This document shows positions 8,288 to 14,657 of a DNA stretch of 22,165 nucleotides, in pieces. How positions within the stretch are numbered: the first letter of the stretch is position 1; every line of letters starts with the position of its first letter. A program made the translations under genes and the position numbers. The notes under the pieces were generated by a model. That model was not told the origin of the DNA and did no database searches. It was given only the letters and a program-made list of their open reading frames with translations. Source of the DNA: Desulfovibrio sp. A2 (GTDB taxonomy: Bacteria; Desulfobacterota; Desulfovibrionia; Desulfovibrionales; Desulfovibrionaceae); NCBI RefSeq assembly GCF_000226255.1, contig NZ_AGFG01000051.1, positions 1-22,165 of the forward strand, written 5' to 3'.

Positions 8288-8355
8288 GATCCGTCTTGGC
8301 ACGCGGGTTGCTATATCCCGAGTACCTTCCTTTCTTTTGCAGACAGCTTTTCCTC

Positions 8356-8390
8356 CAGAACGGCTTGCGGGCGGTCCGCAAGCCGTTCTG
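8356..8390. repeat. Perfect 15-bp inverted repeat (strong hairpin)
   Basis: CAGAACGGCTTGCGG (8356-8370) and CCGCAAGCCGTTCTG (8376-8390) are exact complements around a 5-base centre GCGGT. There is no T-run on either side, so it is not a textbook terminator. It lies between the PilZ stop and the T-run terminator at 8251-8287 and may stabilise the 3' end of that transcript. Confidence 0.8.
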
Positions 8391-8447
8391 CATTGTGGTG
8401 TCCGGCGGTGCCAGCAGCGCACTGCCGACGCCCGCGCGGCCGGGAAT

Positions 8448-8846
8448 TCAGCGCGCCACGGCCTTGTTGACCATGTTGGCCACGGCCCGCGCGGCGTCCT
8501 CGTCCACGTCCACGTATTTCAGCCCCAGCAGGTAGCCCCCGCCGGAAAGATCAACCCTGGTCACCTCGGCGATGGCCTGCAGGTACTGGTCGGCGTCGTT
8601 CTCGTACACCTTGAAGAACCCCGGCGAATACTTGTTCAGCGTGGGGATGTGCACGCGCACCTGCAACTTGGCGCCAAGGTCGAACTTGCGCGGGCTCAGC
8701 ACGCTGAGGCCGCCGGCGCTGATGTCGTGGCACTGCGTCTCGAACCGCGCCTGGCTGGAGGGGGGAAACCGTATCTCGCTGGCCTCGACGGGAAAGGGCT
8801 TGGGAAGCCGGGAATGCCTGCGCCGTTCGCTGTTGGTGTCTGTCAT
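8448..8846 (-). CDS. PilZ-domain protein (cyclic di-GMP binding)
   Basis: This is a single-domain 132-aa PilZ protein. The N-terminal RRRHSR segment supplies the RxxxR half of the c-di-GMP site, and DISAGGLSV supplies the D/NxSxxG half about 38 residues later. The rest is the expected beta-barrel ending in an amphipathic helix (AARAVANMVNKAVAR). No other domain is fused. The ATG at 8844-8846 has AAGGAG 11 bases upstream, a slightly long spacing. Family knowledge predicts a stand-alone cytoplasmic c-di-GMP receptor that acts on motility, adhesion or exopolysaccharide. Its target is not revealed by the neighbours. A terminator lies downstream. Confidence 0.9.
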   Translation of the reverse strand: MTDTNSERRRHSRLPKPFPVEASEIRFPPSSQARFETQCHDISAGGLSVLSPRKFDLGAKLQVRVHIPTLNKYSPGFFKVYENDADQYLQAIAEVTRVDLSGGGYLLGLKYVDVDEDAARAVANMVNKAVAR

Positions 8847-9345
8847 GGTCCCGAAGTCTCCTTGCGGGGGTGGAAATGAGGCCGTTGGGCGCGGCTCCTG
8901 CCGCGTCCGTCCCGGGGGGAGGGGGGCGGGACGCGGTGCGCCGTCTGGCGATGCTCCTGCGGGCCTCCGGCCCGAGCCATGGAGCAAGGGTATCACACGC
9001 TGGGGTGCCGCGCCACCCCATGTCGTCAATACGCGGCCTAGGAGCATGAACGGCGGCAAGGGCGCGCGCCGCATGCCCGCCGGAAGGCGTGCGATCGTGG
9101 GCATGGGCACGTGCGAGACCGCACGAGGCGGGCGGAACGGGACGGGAAGCCCCCTGGCGGGCATGCCGTCCGTCGCCCCGTTGCGCGTCGCACGACCGCC
9201 GTATGCCTTGGGGATGACGCAGTTGCGACGGCGGCGCGGCGTTTCACGCACGGCCCCCTGCCGTTCGCCTTCTGTCCCGTTTCGCGCCCGTCCGCCCGCC
9301 CGTGTGCCGTGCGCGCGCACCCGCGTTTCCGCAAGTAAGTGGTCA
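8847..9345. other. Intergenic stretch between divergent PilZ and NifX-like genes
   Basis: About 500 bases lie between the two divergent genes without a supported gene. Open frames on both strands are Arg/Pro-rich and have no ribosome binding sites. A hairpin TGGGGTG/CACCCCA occupies 9001-9020. On the minus strand a weak extended -10 (TGTGATACC, about 8988-8996) could serve PilZ, but no matching -35 is clear. Confidence 0.4.
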
Positions 9346-9373
9346 TTGACTTTCCGGGGCAAAGGATTATCAG
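9346..9373 (+). promoter_or_regulatory. Likely promoter of the NifX-like gene
   Basis: TTGACT (9346-9351) and TATCAG (9368-9373) are spaced by 16 bases. This lies 37 bases upstream of the NifX-like ATG. The -35 matches 5 of 6 and the -10 matches 4 of 6 of the sigma70 consensus. Confidence 0.5.
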
Positions 9374-9409
9374 GTGCGGAACGCACACCCGCTACGGAGG
9401 ATATCCCAC

Positions 9410-9778
9410 ATGCTCAAGATTGCCCTGCCCTCGCGAGACGGCATCATTGACGAACATTTCGGCCACTGCGAGTATTATACCCTGCTGACGGTGGACGAGA
9501 CCCGCAACATTGTGAAAGAAGAGCGCCTGACGCCGCCCCCCGGCTGCGGGTGCAAGTCGAACATCGTGCCCATTCTGGTGGACCTTGGCGTCAGCGTTCT
9601 GGTGGGCGGCAACATGGGCGAAGGCGCCGTGATGACGCTGCGCCGCCACGGCATCGACGTGGTGCGCGGCGCGTCCGGCCCGGTGCAGGACGCCGCCCGG
9701 AGCTGGCTGGACGGCCGCCTGGCCGACCGGCAGGAACTGTGCACTTCCCACGGCCATCACGGCTGCGGTAACCATTAG
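9410..9778 (+). CDS. NifX/NifB-type dinitrogenase iron-molybdenum cofactor family protein
   Basis: This 122-aa protein belongs to the small alpha/beta family that includes NifX, NafY and the C-terminal part of NifB. It begins [23 protein letters not shown], where EHFGH is the family hallmark. Two more features are the Cys-containing loop PPGCGCKSN and the segment [20 protein letters not shown]. The tail [12 protein letters not shown] is rich in Cys and His, suggesting metal or Fe-S cluster binding. GGAGG lies 9 bases before the ATG. No nif genes are visible nearby. In sulfate reducers such proteins often occur outside nif clusters, so a general role in iron-sulfur or metal-cluster handling is more likely than nitrogenase assembly; this is an inference. 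A hairpin (GCTTCGC/GCGAAGC) follows the stop. Confidence 0.88.
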   Translation: MLKIALPSRDGIIDEHFGHCEYYTLLTVDETRNIVKEERLTPPPGCGCKSNIVPILVDLGVSVLVGGNMGEGAVMTLRRHGIDVVRGASGPVQDAARSWLDGRLADRQELCTSHGHHGCGNH

Positions 9779-9839
9779 CGGAACGCCGACGGGCTTCGCG
9801 GGGCGAAGCGTCGGGCGGCGGGCCGAAGGATCGACCCTC

Positions 9840-10337
9840 ATGTCCGAGACCACGCTTTGCCCCTGCGGCTCCGGCCTTGCGCTGGACGCCTGCTGCGGCC
9901 CCTACGTGCGCGGCGAAAAGCCCGTGCCCACGGCGGAAGCGCTGATGCGTTCGCGTTATTCCGCCCATTGCCTGCACGCCTTCGACTATCTGGACACCTC
10001 CACCCACCCGGCCATGCGCGAGGACGTCAGCGTGGACGAGATGCGCGCCTGGTCCGAGGCCGTGGAGTGGAAGGGCCTGGAAGTCCTTTCCGTGAAGGGC
10101 GGCCAGCCCGGCGACGAGACCGGCGAAGTCTCGTTCGTGGCCCACTACGTGCTGGGCGGCGTGCCGCAGGAACTGCGCGAAGACAGCTTCTTCCGGTGCG
10201 AGGACGGCGTGTGGTACTACGCCGACGGCCTGGTGCACGGGCAGGAGCCCTTCCGCCGCGAGGCCCCCAAGGTGGGCCGCAACGAACCCTGCCCCTGCGG
10301 CAGCGGCAAGAAGTTCAAGAAGTGCTGCGCCAAGTAG
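9840..10337 (+). CDS. ychJ: YchJ-family protein with two SEC-C zinc motifs
   Basis: The protein has 165 residues. It starts with a SEC-C-like motif ([13 protein letters not shown]) and ends with a second ([13 protein letters not shown]), each expected to bind one Zn. Between them is the YchJ core, with the conserved stretch [20 protein letters not shown] and the strand region [12 protein letters not shown]. This core is an NTF2-like fold in YchJ homologues. AAGGA lies upstream of the ATG at an acceptable distance. The gene is 61 bases after the NifX-like gene and may be co-transcribed with it, although a hairpin intervenes. The biological role of the YchJ family is not established; the terminal SEC-C motif resembles the one by which SecA binds SecB and ribosomes. 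Confidence 0.9.
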   Translation: MSETTLCPCGSGLALDACCGPYVRGEKPVPTAEALMRSRYSAHCLHAFDYLDTSTHPAMREDVSVDEMRAWSEAVEWKGLEVLSVKGGQPGDETGEVSFVAHYVLGGVPQELREDSFFRCEDGVWYYADGLVHGQEPFRREAPKVGRNEPCPCGSGKKFKKCCAK

Positions 10338-10360
10338 GCTGACAGCCCGCCGATTTCGAG

Positions 10361-10400
10361 CGCCGGGGATGGAGGGAGTGCCTTCCGTCCCCGGCGTTTG
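10361..10400 (+). terminator. Terminator after ychJ
   Basis: CGCCGGGGA (10361-10369) pairs with TCCCCGGCG (10388-10396), with further pairing GGA/TCC inside. The stem is followed by TTTGCGTT, a weak T-rich tail. It lies 24 bases after the ychJ stop. Confidence 0.55.
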
Positions 10401-10531
10401 CGTTGCGGCGCGGCGGATGCGGCAGCCTTCGCGCCTGCCCGTGCCCTGCCCGCCCCCGTTCGCGCCCGCTCGCCCCTCTTGCCCTCCGCCCCGGTATCTG
10501 CTTTGCTGCCCGCAATCACGGAGCATCGCCC

Positions 10532-11638
10532 ATGCGCACCTTCCTCTTCGTTCCGCCCCTGCCCCGCATGACCGGGGGCCTTGCCGTGCTGTACCGCATG
10601 GCCGGGCATCTGCACGCCGCGGGCTACCCGGTGTTTCTCATCCCGCGCGAAGGGGGCGCGCCCGGGCTCGACCCGGTCAATCCCCCCGCGCCGGTCATGG
10701 GCTGGGAGGAGGCGGCCGCCGCCGTGACCCCGCGCGACGTGTGGCTTGCGCCGGAGGGCTGGGTCAACGCGCTGGCCCCCGGCCTGCGTGCGGGCGCGCG
10801 CTGCGTGGTGTACGTGCAGAACTGGGCGTACCTGCTGTCCGCGCTGCCGCCCGGCGTGGCCTGGCCGCAACTGGACGTGTCGTTTCTGGCCGTGTCCGAC
10901 CCGGTGGCCTGGTACACCCGCGAGGTGACCGGGCGCGAGGCCCCGGTGCTGCGCCCCGGCATCGACCTTGAACTGTTCCGTCCGGCGTGGGCAGAGGGCG
11001 CGGGCGGGGATGGCGACGGCGCATCCGCCGCCCCCGCGCAAGGCCCGGTGCGCATCGCCTGGATGCCGCGCAAGAACCGCGCGCTGGCCCAGCAGGTGCG
11101 CGAGATGCTGTCCGCCCGGCTGGCCCTTGCCGCATCGCGCGGTGAACGGGCCATCGAGGTGGAGTGGCGCGAGATTCACGGCCGCACCCATGCCGAGGTG
11201 GCGGAACTGCTGCGCGCCTCGCAGGTGTTCCTGGCCACGGGCTTTCCCGAAGGCTGCCCGTTGCCCCCGCTGGAGGCATTGGCCAGCGGCTGTCTGCTGG
11301 TGGGCTTTGCCGGGTTCGGCGGGTGGGACTACATGCGCCAGGCCCTGCCCGGCGGGATGACCCCGTGGTGGCCGACGCCCGCAGGCAGCACTGATGCTGA
11401 CGGCGCGGCCCTGCCCCCCAACGGCTACATTGCCGCCGACGCCGACGTGGTGGCCGCCGGATTGGCCCTGGAACGGGCCGTGCGCCTCGCGGCCACGGGC
11501 GGGCCGGAACTGGCCGCGCTGCGCCGGGCTGGCCTGGCCACGGCGCGGGCCTATTCGCTGGACCGCCAGCGCGAGACGGTGCTGGCGCTGTGGGCGCGGG
11601 TCGCCGGGGGCGAGTTGTTTCCCCCGGCCCGCGCCTAG
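10532..11638 (+). CDS. Glycosyltransferase, GT-B fold
   Basis: This 368-aa protein has the layout of a GT-B glycosyltransferase. The N-terminal Rossmann-like half starts FLFVPPLPRMTGGLAVLYRM (a Gly-rich loop followed by a helix). The C-terminal half carries the nucleotide-sugar site, with EGCPLPPLEALASGCLLVGF (about residues 243-263) as the acidic/Glu motif of this superfamily. The segment IAWMPRKNRALAQQVREML opens the second domain. There is no signal peptide or membrane helix, so it is cytoplasmic. GGAG about 9 bases upstream supports ATG 10532. An Ala/Gly-rich linker sits around residues 155-170. Neither donor nor acceptor can be read from the sequence, and no other polysaccharide genes are next to it, so its pathway is unknown. 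Confidence 0.8.
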   Translation: MRTFLFVPPLPRMTGGLAVLYRMAGHLHAAGYPVFLIPREGGAPGLDPVNPPAPVMGWEEAAAAVTPRDVWLAPEGWVNALAPGLRAGARCVVYVQNWAYLLSALPPGVAWPQLDVSFLAVSDPVAWYTREVTGREAPVLRPGIDLELFRPAWAEGAGGDGDGASAAPAQGPVRIAWMPRKNRALAQQVREMLSARLALAASRGERAIEVEWREIHGRTHAEVAELLRASQVFLATGFPEGCPLPPLEALASGCLLVGFAGFGGWDYMRQALPGGMTPWWPTPAGSTDADGAALPPNGYIAADADVVAAGLALERAVRLAATGGPELAALRRAGLATARAYSLDRQRETVLALWARVAGGELFPPARA

Positions 11639-11669
11639 CAGAATCTTTCGCCAGGCCCGCCGCTAGCGT

Positions 11670-11684
11670 CTGTCCACTGGACAG
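11670..11684. promoter_or_regulatory. Operator-like palindrome upstream of the TatD gene
   Basis: CTGTCCA-C-TGGACAG is a perfect 7-bp palindrome around one base. It lies 32 bases after the glycosyltransferase stop and 126 bases before the TatD start. The one-base centre makes it a poor RNA hairpin but a plausible protein-binding site. No matching promoter is clear. Confidence 0.3.
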
Positions 11685-11809
11685 GCAGCCCGGCAGGGCG
11701 CATCTATCCCGTGCATCCCATGAACATTTCGTGACGCCCCGTGCCGCCTGCCCGGAAGCGGCGCAGCCGCGTGCGTCATTCACATAAGGGCAGACAAGGA
11801 ATCCGCATC

Positions 11810-12631
11810 ATGTCCAAGAAGAAACCGGAACGCCCCGCGCCGGAGAGCCTGGGGCTGCCCGCCACCGGCGTGGAATCGCACGCCCATCTCGACGGCAGCG
11901 AGTTCGACGCCGACCGCGAGGCCGTGCTGGACCGCGCCCGCGCCGCCGGGGTGGCCCGGTTCGGCAACGTGTTCCTGGGGCCGGAACGATGGGCGGCTAA
12001 CCGCCATCTGTTCGCGCACCGGCCCGAGGTGTTCTTCCTGCTCGGCATCCACCCGTGCGAGGCGCAGGCATGCGACGAAGCCGCCCTGGCCGCCATGCGC
12101 GCGGCATTCGCACAAGACGACCGCCTGCGCGCCGTGGGCGAGATCGGCCTGGACTTCTACTGGGACGACTGCCCGCCCGACGTGCAGCGCGCGGCCTTTC
12201 GCGCCCAGTTGGCCATGGCCCGCGAGGTGGGGCGGCCGGTGGTCATCCATTCGCGCGACGCCTTCGACGACACCCTGCGGCTGCTGGAGGAGCAAGGCTT
12301 TTCCGGCTATCCGCTGCTGTGGCACTGCTTTGGCGGCGACGCGGCCCAGGCCGCTCGCATCGTGGCGCACGGCTGGCACGTCTCGCTGCCCGGCCCGGTC
12401 AGCTACCCGGCCAACGAAGCCCTGCGCGAGGCCGCGCGCAGCCTGCCGCTGGACCGGCTGCTGCTGGAAACCGACTGCCCGTACCTGTCGCCGGTGCCGT
12501 ATCGCGGCAAGCGCAACGAACCCGCGTACATGGTGTTCACCGCGCAGGCCGTGGCCCAGGCGCGGGGCATGGACGTGGCCGAACTGTGGACGGTGGCCGG
12601 GGAGAACGCCCGGCGGTTCTTCGGGCTGTAG
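11810..12631 (+). CDS. tatD: TatD-family metal-dependent hydrolase (DNase-like)
   Basis: This is a 273-aa TIM-barrel amidohydrolase. Its metal-ligand motifs appear in order: HAHLD (His24, His26), GEIGLDFYWD, VIHSRD, WHCFGGD and LETDCPYLSPVPYRGKRN. The last is the TatD signature. Family members bind two metal ions and act as 3'-5' exonucleases on DNA or RNA in E. coli and other organisms; substrate specificity here is not shown. AAGGA lies 9 bases before the ATG. The N-terminus has about 18 extra residues (KKKPERPAPESLGLPATG) before the barrel. The next gene on the same strand (DUF309) begins 75 bases later, so they may form an operon. Confidence 0.9.
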   Translation: MSKKKPERPAPESLGLPATGVESHAHLDGSEFDADREAVLDRARAAGVARFGNVFLGPERWAANRHLFAHRPEVFFLLGIHPCEAQACDEAALAAMRAAFAQDDRLRAVGEIGLDFYWDDCPPDVQRAAFRAQLAMAREVGRPVVIHSRDAFDDTLRLLEEQGFSGYPLLWHCFGGDAAQAARIVAHGWHVSLPGPVSYPANEALREAARSLPLDRLLLETDCPYLSPVPYRGKRNEPAYMVFTAQAVAQARGMDVAELWTVAGENARRFFGL

Positions 12632-12706
12632 CGACGCTGGCGGCGACATGCCGGGAAGGGAAATGTCCAAACCGTCGTGACGGTGAATCGCCGCCGGGGG
12701 GGCTGC

Positions 12707-13210
12707 ATGCCTGACGACAAGATACCAGGCGATCAAGCTGCCATGCCGCCGCAAGCTGGCGATGGCGGGAGTTCCCCGGTCAGCCATATGCCGGACAGCC
12801 GTACCTCGGAAGAGCGTGCGTTGGACGGGCGCACGCCTGACGAAATCCGCCGCTTCGATCGGGCGCTGGCCCTGTTCGCGGCCGGGGCATGGTTCACCTG
12901 CCACGAGGTGCTGGAACATCTGTGGCTGGACGAAACCCGGCCCGAGCGCGACGTGTACAAGGGCATCCTGCAGATTGCCGTGGGCCTGCTGCACGAGGAA
13001 AACGGCAACCGCACCGGGGCGCTGCGCCTGCTGGAACGCGGGGCCGGGCACCTGGCCCCGTTCCTGCCGGTGACGTTCGGGGTGGATCTGGCGGCCCTGC
13101 GGGACGAGGCCCTGCGCCTGCGCGCGATGTTGGCGGATCTGCCACCTGACCAGCGGCTGGACGCGGAGCGATGGAAGACGCTGTTGCCGCGTGTGCGCCA
13201 GACGGGTTGA
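12707..13210 (+). CDS. DUF309-family protein
   Basis: A protein of 167 residues with a DUF309 helical domain in its second half. The core reads FAAGAWFTCHEVLEHLW, with the family's H-E-x2-E-x2-W pattern (His and Glu in the conserved helix), then YKGILQIAVGLLHEENGN. The function of DUF309 is not known; the conserved His/Glu residues suggest metal binding or catalysis. The first 45 residues are poorly ordered and Asp/Ser/Pro-rich. The start is uncertain: ATG 12707 has a G-rich stretch upstream, while GTG 12677 is in frame with no clear ribosome binding site. A bidirectional terminator follows. Confidence 0.82.
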   Translation: MPDDKIPGDQAAMPPQAGDGGSSPVSHMPDSRTSEERALDGRTPDEIRRFDRALALFAAGAWFTCHEVLEHLWLDETRPERDVYKGILQIAVGLLHEENGNRTGALRLLERGAGHLAPFLPVTFGVDLAALRDEALRLRAMLADLPPDQRLDAERWKTLLPRVRQTG

Positions 13211-13224
13211 GCGACGGAAAAGAA

Positions 13225-13261
13225 GACGCCGGACACGCGAGTGCCCGGCGTCGGTTATTTT
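13225..13261. terminator. Bidirectional terminator between DUF309 and cooC genes
   Basis: GACGCCGG (13225-13232) pairs with CCGGCGTC (13245-13252), and CAC pairs with GTG inside with single mismatches. GGTTATTTTCG follows on the plus strand, and TTCTTTTCCG follows on the minus strand. It separates the convergent DUF309 and cooC genes. Confidence 0.75.
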
Positions 13262-13314
13262 CGAAAGGGAGTAACGCGATGTCGCGTTCAGTGCCGTGCT
13301 TCTCCCCGGTGCGT

Positions 13315-14157
13315 TCAGGCCGTGGCCCACGCCGCATCGCCGAACCCTTCCAGCAATCGCCCGATGAACCGGTCCACCAGCGCGTGCTCCGGCAGGCCGG
13401 TGACGCAGGCGTTGTCCAGCATGCGCGCGGCAAGGCCGGGCAGGGCGGGCGCGCCCACCCGCGCGGCGGGCAGCCCGCCCAATTCCGGGCTGTCAGGCAG
13501 CTTGGGCAATTGGGGAAGGTACTCGTCTTCAGCGCAGGCCACGCACGGCCCTGCAAGCCGGTTCAGGGCCAGCACCTGGCGGTGCAGGCCAAGGCCGTGC
13601 GCCAGACGGGCGATGTCCGCCGCCGTTTCCAGGCTGCGCAGCCCCGGCTCGCTGACCACCGCCAGACCGTCCACTGCCGCCACGGTGCCCCGGCCAAGGT
13701 GTTCCACCCCGGCCTCCAGATCCACCAGCACCCATTCGCGTCGGTCGTGCACCAGATGGGCCAGCAAGGCCTTCAGCAGGGCGTTGGCCTCGCACGCGCA
13801 GCCGCCCCCGGCCCCGGCCACCGAGCCCATGACCAGCAGCCGCTTGCGCCCCGGCGCGACACCGGGCGTCGGGCTTCCCCCAAGGGGAACGTCCACCGCC
13901 AGCGCCTCGGGCAGGTCGCCCACCTCGGGCGTCAGGCTGATCATGCCCGTGCCGATGCGCTGCATGATCAGGTCGTGCCGCTCCACCAGCGGCACCGGCA
14001 GCCCGTCGCGGGCCAGGCCGGAGGCCCTTCCTAATGACAGGGCCGTGTCCGCGTCGATCATCCACACGTCGTGCCCGTGCCGGGCCAGATAGTCCGCCGT
14101 CCAGGCCGCCAGCGTGGTCTTGCCCGCGCCGCCCTTGCCCGCGAATGCCAGTTTCAT
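13315..14157 (-). CDS. cooC: CO dehydrogenase nickel-insertion ATPase CooC
   Basis: This 280-aa MinD/SIMIBI-class P-loop ATPase starts MKLAFAGKGGAGKTT, the deviant Walker A with the signature lysine. DVWMIDADT supplies the catalytic Asp region. The C-X-C motif at Cys120-Cys122 (GGCACEAN) matches the CXC that binds Ni or Zn at the dimer interface of characterised CooC proteins. VLVDLEAGVEHLGRGT is the family's switch/Walker B region. AGGAGG lies 6 bases before the ATG at 14155-14157. It acts in the cytoplasm by delivering nickel to the C-cluster of CO dehydrogenase, whose gene lies 500 bases upstream on the same strand. That gap holds a terminator-like hairpin and a very long stem-loop, so cooC may have its own promoter or be reached only by read-through. 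Confidence 0.93.
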   Translation of the reverse strand: MKLAFAGKGGAGKTTLAAWTADYLARHGHDVWMIDADTALSLGRASGLARDGLPVPLVERHDLIMQRIGTGMISLTPEVGDLPEALAVDVPLGGSPTPGVAPGRKRLLVMGSVAGAGGGCACEANALLKALLAHLVHDRREWVLVDLEAGVEHLGRGTVAAVDGLAVVSEPGLRSLETAADIARLAHGLGLHRQVLALNRLAGPCVACAEDEYLPQLPKLPDSPELGGLPAARVGAPALPGLAARMLDNACVTGLPEHALVDRFIGRLLEGFGDAAWATA

Positions 14158-14196
14158 GCGTGCCTCCTGCGTGGCGCCGTGTTGGAGCAGAGAGAA

Positions 14197-14249
14197 CCGG
14201 GGGCGGGGAAGGGACCCTTTCGGGAAAGGGTCTCCTTCCCCGCCCCCGG
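14197..14249. repeat. Long GC-rich stem-loop in the cooC leader
   Basis: Arms at 14197-14220 and 14225-14249 pair over 24 bases with a single-base bulge and a loop of CGGG. The arms contain CCGGGGGCGGGGAAGG and ACCCTTT. It lies 40 bases upstream of the cooC start and lacks a T-run. C-rich DNA and a second hairpin (CCCCCC at 14263-14268 with GGGGGG at 14282-14287, centre TTTCGAAA) follow directly. I recall similar composite hairpins being common in Desulfovibrio genomes, which would make this a dispersed element; that is from memory and was not checked. Confidence 0.8.
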
Positions 14250-14565
14250 ACCCCCACCCCATCCCCCCAAAGCTTTCGAAAGGGGGGTGGCGCGTCCGGA
14301 TAGTACGAAGATGCCCCGTCAGCGTGTTCCGTGTTTGCCCGCGTGGCCCGGTCAGGGCCGGAGCGCCGGTGCAGGGCCGGAGCAGCACTGTCTGCCCCGG
14401 CCCTTCCCGGTGCGGGAAGGCGCGGCCACGGGCCGGTGACCGCGCCGCCGGGTGATGCGCAAGGCGCGCTCCGGGATGGTGCCCGATGGTCCGGACGCTC
14501 GCCTGTATGTCGTACGCGATGCGTGATTTCAAATTAGGATTTTCGTTCGTTGGCAAGGAAAACGA

Positions 14566-14615
14566 GCCTGCCATGAGGGAGTATACTCTTCTCGTATTCG
14601 ACCGACATGGCAGGC
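14566..14615 (-). terminator. Probable cooS terminator with a structured loop
   Basis: GCCTGCCATG (14566-14575) and CATGGCAGGC (14606-14615) are perfect 10-bp complements. The 30-base loop contains the palindrome GAGTATACTC (14579-14588). On the minus strand the stem is followed by TCGTTTTCC, and it begins 43 bases after the cooS stop. The large loop is unusual for a simple terminator. Confidence 0.5.
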
Positions 14616-14657
14616 GAAGTTTGACGTAGCCAACGGGCGAAAAGACAATTTGAGCGC

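Larger units (their letters stand above)
7910..8447. other. Hairpin-rich intergenic spacer without a recognised gene
   Basis: No convincing protein gene is present. An open frame of 60 codons at 7873-8055 lacks a ribosome binding site and family resemblance. The spacer is locally AT-rich, for example at 7985-8000, 8124-8135 and 8146-8190, unlike its surroundings. It contains several stem-loops: TGGGCG/CGCCCA near 8024-8037, CCCCTCGCGC/GCGCGGGGGG (8082-8112), AACACCGCCC/GGGCGGTGTT (8264-8287) and a perfect 15-bp arm pair at 8356-8390. A run of seven T on the minus strand (8127-8133) follows a weak GCGAACA/TGT-TCGC hairpin. A small RNA is possible but not shown. Confidence 0.4.
14158..14657. 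other. cooS-cooC intergenic region
   Basis: No protein gene is seen in these 500 bases. They hold a long near-perfect stem (14197-14249), a C/G-run hairpin (14263-14287) and a terminator-like structure at the cooS end (14566-14615). On the minus strand TTGAAA (14534-14529) with CATACA 17 bases later is a weak promoter candidate for cooC. I found no TGTCG-N6-CGACA site here. Confidence 0.45.

Noticed and set aside
14450..14525. A second CooA site upstream of cooC
   Set aside because: TGTCG near 14510 lacks a CGACA partner six bases downstream (the sequence reads TACGCG then ATGCG).
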